A stretch of DNA of 64,000 nucleotides from Streptomyces cyaneochromogenes (GTDB lineage Bacteria > Actinomycetota > Actinomycetes > Streptomycetales > Streptomycetaceae), in the NCBI RefSeq assembly GCF_003963535.1, contig NZ_CP034539.1, positions 9,796,001 to 9,860,000 on the forward strand. The letters are read 5' to 3'. Every line of letters starts with the position of its first letter. Position 1 is the first letter of the stretch. Below are positions 7,464 through 15,469 of this stretch, in pieces. The notes below the pieces were generated by a model. That model saw nothing but the letters and a program-made list of their open reading frames with translations. It searched no databases and was not told the DNA's origin. A program made the translations under genes and the position numbers.

Positions 7464-9877
7464 CGGACGACCGGAGCCCGGAGGCCGAAGCACCGGGGTG
7501 GAGCTGGGAGTACGAGGGCTACGAGCCCGCCGACGAACGCCTCCGGGAGTCGCTGTGCACGCTCGGAAACGGCTACTTCGCCACACGGGGCGCGCTGCCC
7601 GAGTGTGCCGCCGACGACGTCCACTACCCGGGGACCTATGTGGCCGGCATCTACAACCGCCTCACCTCCAAGGTCGCGGGCCGCCGGGTGGAGAACGAGG
7701 ACATGGTCAACGTCCCCAACTGGCTTCCCCTGCGCTTCCGCCTCCCCGACGGCCACTGGATCGCCCCCGACACCACGCCCGTGCTCGACCACCGGCAGCT
7801 GCTGCACATGTCCGCGGGGCTGCTGGAGCGCCGGACGCGGTACGACCTCGGCGACGACCGGGTATTGACGGTCCGTCAGCTGCGGCTGGTGCACATGGCC
7901 GATCCCCATCTGGCGGCTCTGCGCACCGAGTTCACGGCCGACGGGTTCTCCGGACCGCTCGAGGTGGAGGCGGCCCTGGACGGCTCGGTCACCAACGCCG
8001 GCGTGCCACGCTACCGGGACCTCGACGGCCGCCATCTCACCCACATCCACACCGGCACCGCCGCCCCGGACACGGTCTGGCTGCGCTGCCGAACCCGCAC
8101 CTCCGACACCCGGATCGGCATCGCGGCCCGGCTGACCGCCCGGACCGGGGCCGAGGCCGAGGCACCCCTCACGATCCGTCATGAACGGCCGTACGCCATC
8201 CAGCGGGTGACGGTCCACATGGTGCCCGGCCACACCGTCACGGTCGACAAGACAGTGGCCCTGCACACCTCCCGCGACCCGGCCATCAGCGACCCGCTGC
8301 ACGCCGCCGTCGACCGGGTGGGCCGGGCCCCCGGCTTCGACGCGCTGGCCGAGACGCATCGTGCCGCCTGGGGTCAGCTCTGGCGGCGCGCCGAACTCGA
8401 CGTCCCCGGCGAGTCGGGCCGCATCCTGCGGCTGCACCTCTTCCATGTCCTGCAGACCCTCTCCCCGCACACCGCCGACCTCGACGTCGGCGTACCCGCG
8501 AGGGGACTGCACGGCGAGGCCTACCGCGGCCATGTCTTCTGGGACGAGCTGTTCGTCCTGCCCTATCTCAACCTGCACTTCCCGGAGGTCTCCCGCGCCC
8601 TGCTGCGCTACCGCCACCGACGCCTCGAACAGGCCCGGACCAGCGCCGGGGCAGTGGGCCGCCGGGGCGCCATGTATCCGTGGCAGAGCGGCAGCGACGG
8701 GCGTGAGGAGACCCAGCAGCTCCATCTCAACCCGCGCTCGGGACGCTGGCTGCCCGACCACTCCCGGCTCCAGCACCACGTCGGCTCGGCGATCGCCTAC
8801 AACGTGTGGCAGTACTGCGAGGCGAGCGGCGACACGGAGTTCCTGCACACCAAGGGCGCCGAGATGCTGTTGTACATCGCCCGTTTCTGGGCGGACAAAG
8901 CCGTTTACGACGAGAGTCTCGGCCGCCACCGCATCAAGGGCGTCGTCGGCCCCGACGAGTACCACGAGTCCTACCCGGACGCCGACGCGCCCGGCCTCGA
9001 CGACAACGCGTACACCAACGTCACCGCCGCCTGGGTGCTCACCCGCACCATCGAGCTGATCGGCATCCTCCCCGAGCCCCGCCGGCGTGAACTCCTCGAG
9101 CGCACCGGCCTGGACGGGAGTGAACTCGAACGGTGGGAGGACGTCTCACGCACCCTCCACGTCCCCCTCCACGACGACGTGATCAGCCAGTTCGCGGGCT
9201 ACGGCGACCTCGCCGAGCTCGACTGGAGCGGCTACCGCGAGCGGTACGGGGACATCCGGCGGCTGGACCGGATCCTGGAGGCCGAGGGCGACACCGTCAA
9301 CCGCTACAAGGCCTCCAAGCAGGCCGACGTGCTGATGCTCGGCTACCTCTTCGCACCGGCCGAACTGGAGGGGCTGTTCCGCCGGTTGGGGGTCCGGCTG
9401 GACGAGGACGTGTGGCGGCGCACCGTCGACTACTACATGCACCGCACCAGCCACGGATCCACCCTCAGCGGCCTGGTCCACGGCTGGGTGCTGGCCCGGT
9501 GCCGGCGCAGCGAGGCCTGGAAGTTCTGTCAGGAGGCCCTCCAGGGCGACATCGCCGACGTGCAGGGCGGCACCACCGGCGAGGGCATCCACCTGGGCGC
9601 CATGGCCGGCACCCTCGACCTCGTCCAGCGCGGGCTGACCGGCCTGGAGACCCGGGGCGGCGCCCTGTGGCTCGACCCCGTGCCGCTGCCCGAGCTGTCC
9701 TCCTACGGGTTCTCCCTGCGCTACCAGGGCAACTGGGGCGTACGGCTGCGGCTGGAACGAGGACTGCTGGAGATCGCGGTCCCCTCCCACGACGTCTCAC
9801 CGATCGACGTACGGCTGCCGGGCCGCGAGGTGTCCCTGCAGCCGGGGGAGACCGGGCGCCTGGTCCTGCCCGACTGA
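7460..9877 (+). CDS. GH65 disaccharide phosphorylase (maltose/trehalose/kojibiose type)
   Basis: An 805-residue glycoside hydrolase family 65 protein of usual length, with an N-terminal beta-sandwich (to about residue 270), an (alpha/alpha)6 catalytic barrel (about 320-720) and a small C-terminal beta domain. The general acid is E500 in GPDEYHE. KQADVLMLGYLF, HGSTLSGLVHGWVLARC and GTTGEGIHLGAMAGTLDLVQ are strong family motifs. It would phosphorolyse an alpha-linked glucose disaccharide to beta-glucose 1-phosphate plus glucose; the linkage specificity cannot be assigned by eye. It starts with GTG overlapping the phosphoglucomutase stop. No signal peptide, so cytoplasmic. Confidence 0.93.
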   Translation: MTDDRSPEAEAPGWSWEYEGYEPADERLRESLCTLGNGYFATRGALPECAADDVHYPGTYVAGIYNRLTSKVAGRRVENEDMVNVPNWLPLRFRLPDGHWIAPDTTPVLDHRQLLHMSAGLLERRTRYDLGDDRVLTVRQLRLVHMADPHLAALRTEFTADGFSGPLEVEAALDGSVTNAGVPRYRDLDGRHLTHIHTGTAAPDTVWLRCRTRTSDTRIGIAARLTARTGAEAEAPLTIRHERPYAIQRVTVHMVPGHTVTVDKTVALHTSRDPAISDPLHAAVDRVGRAPGFDALAETHRAAWGQLWRRAELDVPGESGRILRLHLFHVLQTLSPHTADLDVGVPARGLHGEAYRGHVFWDELFVLPYLNLHFPEVSRALLRYRHRRLEQARTSAGAVGRRGAMYPWQSGSDGREETQQLHLNPRSGRWLPDHSRLQHHVGSAIAYNVWQYCEASGDTEFLHTKGAEMLLYIARFWADKAVYDESLGRHRIKGVVGPDEYHESYPDADAPGLDDNAYTNVTAAWVLTRTIELIGILPEPRRRELLERTGLDGSELERWEDVSRTLHVPLHDDVISQFAGYGDLAELDWSGYRERYGDIRRLDRILEAEGDTVNRYKASKQADVLMLGYLFAPAELEGLFRRLGVRLDEDVWRRTVDYYMHRTSHGSTLSGLVHGWVLARCRRSEAWKFCQEALQGDIADVQGGTTGEGIHLGAMAGTLDLVQRGLTGLETRGGALWLDPVPLPELSSYGFSLRYQGNWGVRLRLERGLLEIAVPSHDVSPIDVRLPGREVSLQPGETGRLVLPD

Positions 9878-10036
9878 CCCTGCCCCGGGCCGGTGCGGGA
9901 GGCGGGCGCCGGGGGGAGGCTGGGAGAGGCCGGGAGACAGCGGCCGACGGCCCGGCCCGGTACCGGCACGGAGCGTTCCGGGCCCGGCGCGCAGATGTCG
10001 TACGGCCCGCGGATCCTGCACGGAAAGGGGAGCGCG

Positions 10037-10918
10037 ATGAACGGCCCGGTTGTCGTGGGGGTGGACGGTTCGCCGTCGAGTCTGGCGGCGGTGGAGGTCG
10101 CGGCGCGGGAGGCCGCGCTGCGGGGCGTGGGGCTGCGGCTGGTGCACGCCTTCGGCTGGCCGGCCGCGCACATTCCGCCCGGTGGCCGGCTGTGGGAACC
10201 GAGCGGTGGCGGGGTGCGCGAGCTGATCGACGGTACGCTCGCCAAGGCCGAGCGGCGCGCCCACGAGACGGCGCCGGACGTCGTGATCATGCGCGAGATC
10301 GTCGTCGGCGAACCGGTCATGGTGCTGGAGATCGAGTCGCGCGCCGCGTCCCTGGCCGTGGTGGGGAGCCGGGGACTGAGCCGGTTCGGCGCGCTGCTGC
10401 TCGGCTCCACCGCAGGTCATCTGTCCGCTCACGCCGCCTGCCCGGTGATCGTGGTGCGTGGCAGGCCGGATCCGGGCGGGCCGGTGCTGCTCGCCGTCGA
10501 CGACTCGCCCGCGGCCCGGGGCGCCGTCGAGTTCGCCTTCGCCGAGGCAGCCGCGCGCGGCACGAACCTGGTGGCGCTGCACGCCTGGAGCACCCGATCC
10601 GAGCGGGCCTACGACCAGCCGGCCGACCCGCCCTTCGTGACGTACGACGAGGACCGGCTGCGTGACGAGGAGGAGCGGGTGCTGGCCGAGGCGCTGGGCG
10701 GGCTGCGCGAGCGGTACCCCGACGTCGACGTGGACCGCAGGCTGGTGCGCGGCCGGATCCGCCACACCCTCATCGAGGCCAGCGCCGACGCCGGGCTCGT
10801 CGTGGCCGGGGCGCGCGGCAGGGGCGGGTTCGCCGGGCTGCTCCTGGGCTCGGTGAGCCAGGCCCTGCTGCACCACGCGCACTGCCCGGTCGCCGTCGTC
10901 CGGTCCGGGCCGGAGTGA
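10037..10918 (+). CDS. universal stress protein with two UspA domains
   Basis: A 293-residue protein with two tandem UspA domains: residues 4-145 (VVVGVDGSPSSLAAVEVA ... VVGSRGLSRFGALLLGS) and about 150-290 (VLLAVDDSPAARGAVEFA ... GARGRGGFAGLLLGSV). Both carry the ATP-binding G-2x-G-9x-G(S/T) pattern, so it probably binds ATP. It is cytoplasmic and likely tied to stress, hypoxia or dormancy as in other actinobacteria. The ATG at 10037 follows AAAGGGGAG. It lies 159 bp after the GH65 gene and probably has its own promoter. Confidence 0.92.
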   Translation: MNGPVVVGVDGSPSSLAAVEVAAREAALRGVGLRLVHAFGWPAAHIPPGGRLWEPSGGGVRELIDGTLAKAERRAHETAPDVVIMREIVVGEPVMVLEIESRAASLAVVGSRGLSRFGALLLGSTAGHLSAHAACPVIVVRGRPDPGGPVLLAVDDSPAARGAVEFAFAEAAARGTNLVALHAWSTRSERAYDQPADPPFVTYDEDRLRDEEERVLAEALGGLRERYPDVDVDRRLVRGRIRHTLIEASADAGLVVAGARGRGGFAGLLLGSVSQALLHHAHCPVAVVRSGPE

Positions 10919-10920
10919 GA

Positions 10921-10957
10921 GCGGCGAGCCGCGCGGACGTCCTGGCGGCGAGCCGCC
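10921..10957. repeat. direct repeat of a self-complementary 12-mer
   Basis: GCGGCGAGCCGC at 10921-10932 recurs at 10945-10956. Each copy folds on itself (GCGGC-GA-GCCGC) and the two can pair with each other. They lie in the 51-bp gap between convergent genes and may act as a terminator. Confidence 0.4.
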
Positions 10958-10969
10958 CACGGGCCGGGC

Positions 10970-11773
10970 TCAGAGGTTCGCCGCGTGGTCCGGGACGTAG
11001 TTCTGCAGATCGCGCGGCGGTCGCCGGTAGCCGGTCGACGCCGGCCGCTCGGGCAGGTCCAGGACCGGTGGAGGCACGTCCTGGTACGGCACGGAGTCCA
11101 GCAGGTGGGCGATCATGTTCAGTCGGGCCCGGCGCTTGTCGTCGCTCTCGACGACGTACCAGGGCGCCTCGGTGATGTCGGTGTGCACCATCATCTCGTC
11201 CTTGGCCCGGGAGTACTCCTCCCAGCGGGTGATCGACTCCAGGTCCATCGGGGACAGCTTCCAGCGACGCAGCGGGTCCTCCAGGCGGCGGCGGAAGCGT
11301 TCCTGCTGCTCCTCGTCGCTCACCGAGAACCAGTACTTGCGCAGCAGGATCCCTTCCTCCACCAGCATCCGCTCGAAGAGGGGGCACTGGCGCAGGAAGA
11401 GCTGGTGCTCCTCCTTGGTGCAGAAGCCCATGACGTGCTCGACACCGGCCCGGTTGTACCAGCTGCGGTCGAACAGCACGATCTCCCCGGCGGCCGGCAG
11501 ATGCCCGATGTACCGCTGGAAGTACCACTGCGTACGCTCGCGCTCGGTCGGCTTGGGCAGCGCCGCGATCCGCGCGAACCGCGGGTTCAGGTGTTCCGTG
11601 ACCCGCTTGATGGTGCCGCCCTTGCCCGCGGCGTCCCGCCCCTCGAACACCACGACCACGCGGGCGCCCTCCGCACGCACCCACTCCTGCAGTTTCACCA
11701 ACTCCGTCTGCAGGCGCAGCAGTTCCTTCTCGTACGTCTTGCGAGACAGCTTCTCCGCCTTGTCGCCGGCCAT
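10970..11773 (-). CDS. ppk2: polyphosphate kinase 2 (PPK2)
   Basis: A 267-residue PPK2-family kinase, which transfers phosphate between polyphosphate and nucleotides. The Walker A-type loop GRDAAGKGGTIKR, the Walker B-type segment LFDRSWYNRAG and the lid region (WKLSPMDLESITRWEEYSRAKDEM) are all present. KYWFSVSDEEQQERFRRRLEDP is also typical. It has one catalytic domain, as in class I or III; the nucleotide preference cannot be decided by eye. I chose the ATG at 11773 because family homology begins there, but no clear ribosome binding site precedes it. Cytoplasmic. It is convergent with the universal stress gene, so the two stress-linked functions are adjacent but not co-transcribed. Confidence 0.92.
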   Translation of the reverse strand: MAGDKAEKLSRKTYEKELLRLQTELVKLQEWVRAEGARVVVVFEGRDAAGKGGTIKRVTEHLNPRFARIAALPKPTERERTQWYFQRYIGHLPAAGEIVLFDRSWYNRAGVEHVMGFCTKEEHQLFLRQCPLFERMLVEEGILLRKYWFSVSDEEQQERFRRRLEDPLRRWKLSPMDLESITRWEEYSRAKDEMMVHTDITEAPWYVVESDDKRRARLNMIAHLLDSVPYQDVPPPVLDLPERPASTGYRRPPRDLQNYVPDHAANL

Positions 11774-11885
11774 GAAAGCACCGTACTGACCGACGACGGG
11801 CAGCGCACTCCGGCGGCCGGACCGCGCGAACGTACCCTGCGAGTGGAACCGACCCCGGCACACCGCAACGGTGAGGCAGGAACCG

Positions 11886-12260
11886 ATGGACTCGCCCTCA
11901 GGACCGAAGGACGACACCACCAGTGCGCACATCCACGTCGAGAAGAAGCCGCCCCGCTCCGACGCACGCGCGCGTGATCTCCTGGCCGCCACGTTCGGCC
12001 TGGTCGCAGACCTGCCGGCGACGGTCGCCACCGGCTGTGGGCTGCGGGTTCCGTATGCCATGACCTCACCGCGGCCCGAGAGCGTGACCTGCCTGGCCTG
12101 CCGTGAGCACGCCCACGCCCAGCACCTGCGCCTCGCCGAGGAGATCGAACGGCTCGGCGCCATGCCGGGCGCCGTCGTCACCGCGGACCGGGCGGGCCAG
12201 GTGGCGGAGCATCACCGCGACCTCGCGCGGAGGTTCGCCGGCGACGACGGCAGCCCCTGA
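11886..12260 (+). CDS. hypothetical protein with a CxxCREHAH motif
   Basis: A 124-residue protein I do not recognise. The ATG at 11886 has GAGGCAGG five bases upstream and is preferred over an in-frame GTG at 11871. The N-terminus is polar. A central stretch (about residues 34-60) is moderately hydrophobic. CLACREHAHAQHLRLAEEIE (about residues 72-91) combines two Cys with three His near a predicted helix, so metal binding is possible. It is divergent from ppk2 across 112 bp. No function is assigned. Confidence 0.6.
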   Translation: MDSPSGPKDDTTSAHIHVEKKPPRSDARARDLLAATFGLVADLPATVATGCGLRVPYAMTSPRPESVTCLACREHAHAQHLRLAEEIERLGAMPGAVVTADRAGQVAEHHRDLARRFAGDDGSP

Positions 12261-12349
12261 CGTCGCACCCAGGTGCCCCGACCGCCGCCCCGCGCCCCGG
12301 TCGCCCGCCCTGTACCCCGGATCGCGGCACCCACGCCGCCGCGCGGGCG

Positions 12350-12751
12350 TCAGTGCCTGCCCGGGCCCCCGCTGCCGAACGACCCGCTGCCGCCCTCGCT
12401 CCAACGTGGCCGTTCCTGCGAGGGGCTGGGACGGGACGGGATGTTGCCGTGGCCGGGCATCTCGTGCGGGGTCAGCCGGTGATCGCTCCGGGGCACCTCG
12501 TTGGGTTCCCGGTGCTCCCGGACCTCCTGGACGGGGCCGTCCTCGGGCGGCCGGGGCTGTTCCTCCGGGCGCGGGGGCGGCGGCTCACGGCGCCTGATCC
12601 GGGCGCCCAGCACGAAGGCGCCGATGAGCAGCGCCACGACGGCCAGCCCGGCGACGAGCAGGCCGATGCCGAGCGCACCCTTCGCGGCGATGTCGGTAGA
12701 GGCGATGTCGGTGGACGCGATGTCCGTGGCTGCGATCGATGCGATGGTCAT
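12350..12751 (-). CDS. DUF6479-family single-pass membrane protein
   Basis: A 133-residue protein with an N-terminal repeat (TDIAS units), one transmembrane helix at about residues 27-50 (GIGLLVAGLAVVALLIGAFVL), a basic stop-transfer segment (GARIRRREPPPPRPEEQPRP) and a disordered Pro/Gly/Ser-rich tail. The GARIRRREPPPPRPEEQ block followed by NEVPRSDHRLTPHEM is typical of the Streptomyces DUF6479 family, whose function is unknown to me. It is divergent from the DUF326 gene. The repeat-bearing N-terminus is unusual and may vary between strains. Confidence 0.75.
   Translation of the reverse strand: MTIASIAATDIASTDIASTDIAAKGALGIGLLVAGLAVVALLIGAFVLGARIRRREPPPPRPEEQPRPPEDGPVQEVREHREPNEVPRSDHRLTPHEMPGHGNIPSRPSPSQERPRWSEGGSGSFGSGGPGRH
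12687..12746. repeat. four 15-bp tandem repeat units inside the DUF6479 gene
   Basis: Units beginning GCGATG start at 12687, 12702 and 12717 (15-bp period), with a diverged fourth at 12732. On the minus strand they encode repeated T-D-I-A-S/A. The 15-bp period keeps the reading frame when copies are gained or lost. Confidence 0.7.
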
Positions 12752-12827
12752 GGGCCGCGAGTACCCGTGGCGTCCCGCGTGAACCCGCCCCGGGTTTGGC
12801 GTGCCCCGGACCGGCTACCCGACCGGC

Positions 12828-13202
12828 GTGACACAGACAACGTCCCAGCAGCAGCCCGTCCAGTTCCTGGAGGACCGATTCGCGTGCGCTCAGGCCTGCA
12901 CCGAGTGCGCCCGGGCCTGTGCCCTGCGCGCGAGCCTGGTGGATCCGGACGGGGCCGAGGAGCAGGAACTCCTGCGCCGCAAGGGCATCATGTGCGCCGA
13001 GGTGTGTGACGCGACCTGCCGGATGCTGGCCGAGGAGAACCAGCTGGACGAGAGCGCCCTGCGCGTCCAGCTGGAGTGGACCCGGACGGTGAGCCTGGAG
13101 TGCGCCCATGCCTTCGACCGGCACCCGGACGCCGAGGACGCCGCGCGGGCGTGCCGGGACTGCGCACGGGCCTGCACGGACTTCATGGCCACGCTCGACT
13201 GA
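12828..13202 (+). CDS. Cys-rich four-helix-bundle protein (DUF326, possible copper binding)
   Basis: A protein of about 124 residues with regularly spaced cysteines (CAQACTECARACALRA, CAEVCDATCRML, CAHAF, CRDCARACTDF). This pattern is typical of DUF326 proteins, the group that contains the four-helix-bundle copper-storage (Csp-like) proteins. It probably binds Cu(I) or another thiophilic metal in the cytoplasm; ferredoxin annotations of the family are less likely. Two GTG starts are possible, 12801 and 12828; neither has a good ribosome binding site, and I prefer 12828 because the upstream residues (MPRTGYPTG) look non-coding. Confidence 0.82.
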   Translation: MTQTTSQQQPVQFLEDRFACAQACTECARACALRASLVDPDGAEEQELLRRKGIMCAEVCDATCRMLAEENQLDESALRVQLEWTRTVSLECAHAFDRHPDAEDAARACRDCARACTDFMATLD

Positions 13203-13285
13203 CCGGTTCGCGGCAGGCACGCGAACAGTTCCGCCGCCGGATCCCGCCGCTGCGAGCCATTCCAGGCCTCGCCATTCCCAATTTC

Positions 13286-13299
13286 TGAAACACGTTCTA
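13286..13299. promoter_or_regulatory. KstR-like palindromic operator
   Basis: TGAAACACGTTCTA fits the KstR consensus TnnAACnnGTTnnA at every fixed position. It lies 44 bases before the acyl-CoA dehydrogenase GTG. KstR is the TetR-family repressor of steroid catabolism in mycobacteria and rhodococci. The site is visible directly; which regulator reads it is inference. Confidence 0.55.
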
Positions 13300-13342
13300 C
13301 GGTGTGCGCCGTCAGGACCGGCCTTGGGAGCCTGGAGGCGCC

Positions 13343-14554
13343 GTGCATCTCGAATACACGCCCGAGCAGCAGCGGCTGCGCACCGAACTGCGCGACTACT
13401 TCGCCGAGTTGGTGCCGGACCTCGCGCACACCCTCCCCCATGGCCCGAAAGGCATGGGAGGTGCCCCCATCACCGACCCGGCGGCCCAGAAGCGCCACTA
13501 CCGCAAGACGATCCGACGGCTCGGCGCGGACGGCTGGCTCGGCGTCGGCTGGCCCAAGGAGTACGGCGGACGCGGGCTGACCGCGATGGAACAGTTCATC
13601 TTCTTCGACGAGGCGGCCCAGGCGGGCGTACCGCTGCCGCTGATGGCGCTCAACACCGTCGGCCCGACGATCATGCAGTACGGCTCGGACGAGCAGAAGG
13701 CGTACTTCCTGCCGAAGATCCTCTCCGGCGAGATCGACTTCGCGATCGGCTACAGCGAGCCCGACGCGGGCACGGACCTGGCCTCGCTCAGGACGCGGGC
13801 CGTGCGCGACGGCGACGAGTACGTCGTCAACGGGCAGAAGATCTGGACGACCAACGGCGACACAGCCGACTGGGTCTGGCTGGCCGTCCGCACCGACCCG
13901 GCCGCCCCGCCGCACAAGGGCATCACGATGCTCCTCGTCCCGACGACCGACCCCGGTTACTCCTGCACCCTCATCAACACCCTCGCCTCGCACGACACCA
14001 CGGCCAGCTACTACGAGAACATCCGCGTCCCGGTCAGCCGCCGTGTCGGCGCGGAGAACCAGGGCTGGCGCCTGATCACCAACCAGCTCAACCACGAGCG
14101 CGTCACCCTCGCCGCCCACGGCACCATGGCCATCCGCGCCCTGCACGACGTCCAGCGCTGGGCCATGGAGACCAAGCTCGCCGACGGCCGCCGGGTGATC
14201 GACCTGCCCTGGGTGCGCCGCCGCCTCGCCCAGACCCACACCAGGCTCGACGCCCTCAAGCTCCTGAACTGGAAGATGGTCGGCGCCGTCCAGGAGGGCA
14301 CGCTGACCCCGCAGGACGCCTCCGCCGTGAAGGTCTACGGCTCCGAGGCGCGCCGCGACGCGTACGCCTGGCTGATGGAGATCGTCGCCGCACCGGGTGC
14401 GCTCAAGGAGGGCTCGGCGGGGGCGGTGCTCCACGGTGAGCTGGAGCGCGGCTACCGCTCGGCGGTGATCTTCACCTTCGGCGGCGGCAACAACGAGATC
14501 CAGCGGGAGATCATCTCGTGGATCGGTCTGGGGATGCCGAGGGTACGGCGTTAG
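13343..14554 (+). CDS. acyl-CoA dehydrogenase
   Basis: A 403-residue FAD-dependent acyl-CoA dehydrogenase, which introduces the alpha,beta double bond in an acyl-CoA. The FAD/substrate signatures are YSEPDAGTDLASLRTRA and VNGQKIWTTNGDTADWVWL in the middle domain, with a C-terminal helical domain ending in GGGNNEIQREIISWIGLGMPR. The GTG at 13343 follows TGGAGG. The upstream KstR-like palindrome and the N-terminus (LEYTPEQQRLRTELRDYF) make a steroid or branched-substrate FadE plausible rather than a straight-chain fatty-acid enzyme. The MpaB-type gene follows after 9 bp, so the two form an operon. Confidence 0.92.
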   Translation: MHLEYTPEQQRLRTELRDYFAELVPDLAHTLPHGPKGMGGAPITDPAAQKRHYRKTIRRLGADGWLGVGWPKEYGGRGLTAMEQFIFFDEAAQAGVPLPLMALNTVGPTIMQYGSDEQKAYFLPKILSGEIDFAIGYSEPDAGTDLASLRTRAVRDGDEYVVNGQKIWTTNGDTADWVWLAVRTDPAAPPHKGITMLLVPTTDPGYSCTLINTLASHDTTASYYENIRVPVSRRVGAENQGWRLITNQLNHERVTLAAHGTMAIRALHDVQRWAMETKLADGRRVIDLPWVRRRLAQTHTRLDALKLLNWKMVGAVQEGTLTPQDASAVKVYGSEARRDAYAWLMEIVAAPGALKEGSAGAVLHGELERGYRSAVIFTFGGGNNEIQREIISWIGLGMPRVRR

Positions 14555-14563
14555 CCTGCGGGC

Positions 14564-15406
14564 ATGGGCGATCCCGGGCTGTTCACCCCGAACTCGGTCA
14601 CCTGGCAGATGCACGGCGACCCCATGATGTGGGTCGCCGGAGTCCGCGCGCTCTACCTCCAGGCCCTGCACCCGCGCGCCGTACGCGGCGTCATGCAGAA
14701 CTCCGACTTCCGCGAGGACGCCTGGGGCCGCCTGCTGCGCACCGCCAACTTCGTCGGGACGATCACGTACGGCACCACCGAGGCCGCCGAGAGGGCCGGC
14801 GCACGGGTCCGGAAGATCCACAGCATGCTCGGCGCCACCGATCCGGACACGGGGGAGCGGTACGGCGTCGACGAACCCGAACTGCTGCTGTGGGTGCACT
14901 GCGCCGAGATCGACTCCTATCTGCAGGTCGCCCGCCGCTCCGGGTTCCCCCTCACCGACGCGCAGGCCGACCGCTACATCGGCGAACACCGGGTCAGCGC
15001 CCGCCTGGTGGGCCTCGACCCCGACGCCGTACCGGCGAACCGGGCGGAGATGGCGGCGTACTTCGAGAAGGTGCGGCCCGAGCTCGCGTGCGGACCCGAG
15101 GCACGCGCGGTGGACGACTTCCTCCTCCGCCCTCCGACGCATCCCCTTCTCGTCCCGGCGCGCGAGGTGCTGTGGCGGCGCGTGGCGCACCTGGCGTACG
15201 CCGCTCTGCCGCCGTACGCCCATGAGCTGTACGGCAGACCGGCCCCGAAACCCGCCACCGTCACCCGCCAGTTGCGTGTCACGGGCACCCTGCTGCGCTG
15301 TGTTCCCGCACGTCTGCGCTGGCAACTCCCGCCCAAACACATCCTGCGCGCCATGGCCCGGCTCGGCCCGGGCTCGCGCCCGGCACCGTACAAACTCGGA
15401 CGATAG
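14564..15406 (+). CDS. MpaB-type oxygenase (DUF2236)
   Basis: A 280-residue protein of the MpaB/DUF2236 family, which includes heme-dependent oxygenases such as rubber oxygenase Lcp and mycophenolic-acid MpaB. WQMHGDPMMWVAGVRALYLQ and LHPRAVRGVMQNSDFREDAW are the family N-terminal signature, and LLLWVHCAEIDSYL supplies a conserved His. The C-terminus is basic. It lies 9 bp after the acyl-CoA dehydrogenase gene and probably shares its KstR-like promoter, so an oxidative step on the same lipid substrate is plausible. The substrate is unknown. Confidence 0.85.
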   Translation: MGDPGLFTPNSVTWQMHGDPMMWVAGVRALYLQALHPRAVRGVMQNSDFREDAWGRLLRTANFVGTITYGTTEAAERAGARVRKIHSMLGATDPDTGERYGVDEPELLLWVHCAEIDSYLQVARRSGFPLTDAQADRYIGEHRVSARLVGLDPDAVPANRAEMAAYFEKVRPELACGPEARAVDDFLLRPPTHPLLVPAREVLWRRVAHLAYAALPPYAHELYGRPAPKPATVTRQLRVTGTLLRCVPARLRWQLPPKHILRAMARLGPGSRPAPYKLGR

Positions 15407-15469
15407 CTCGCCATACTGGACGAGCCGGGGGAGGGTGGGGCGGACCGTGACGGGGGGCGATCGCGGGAG

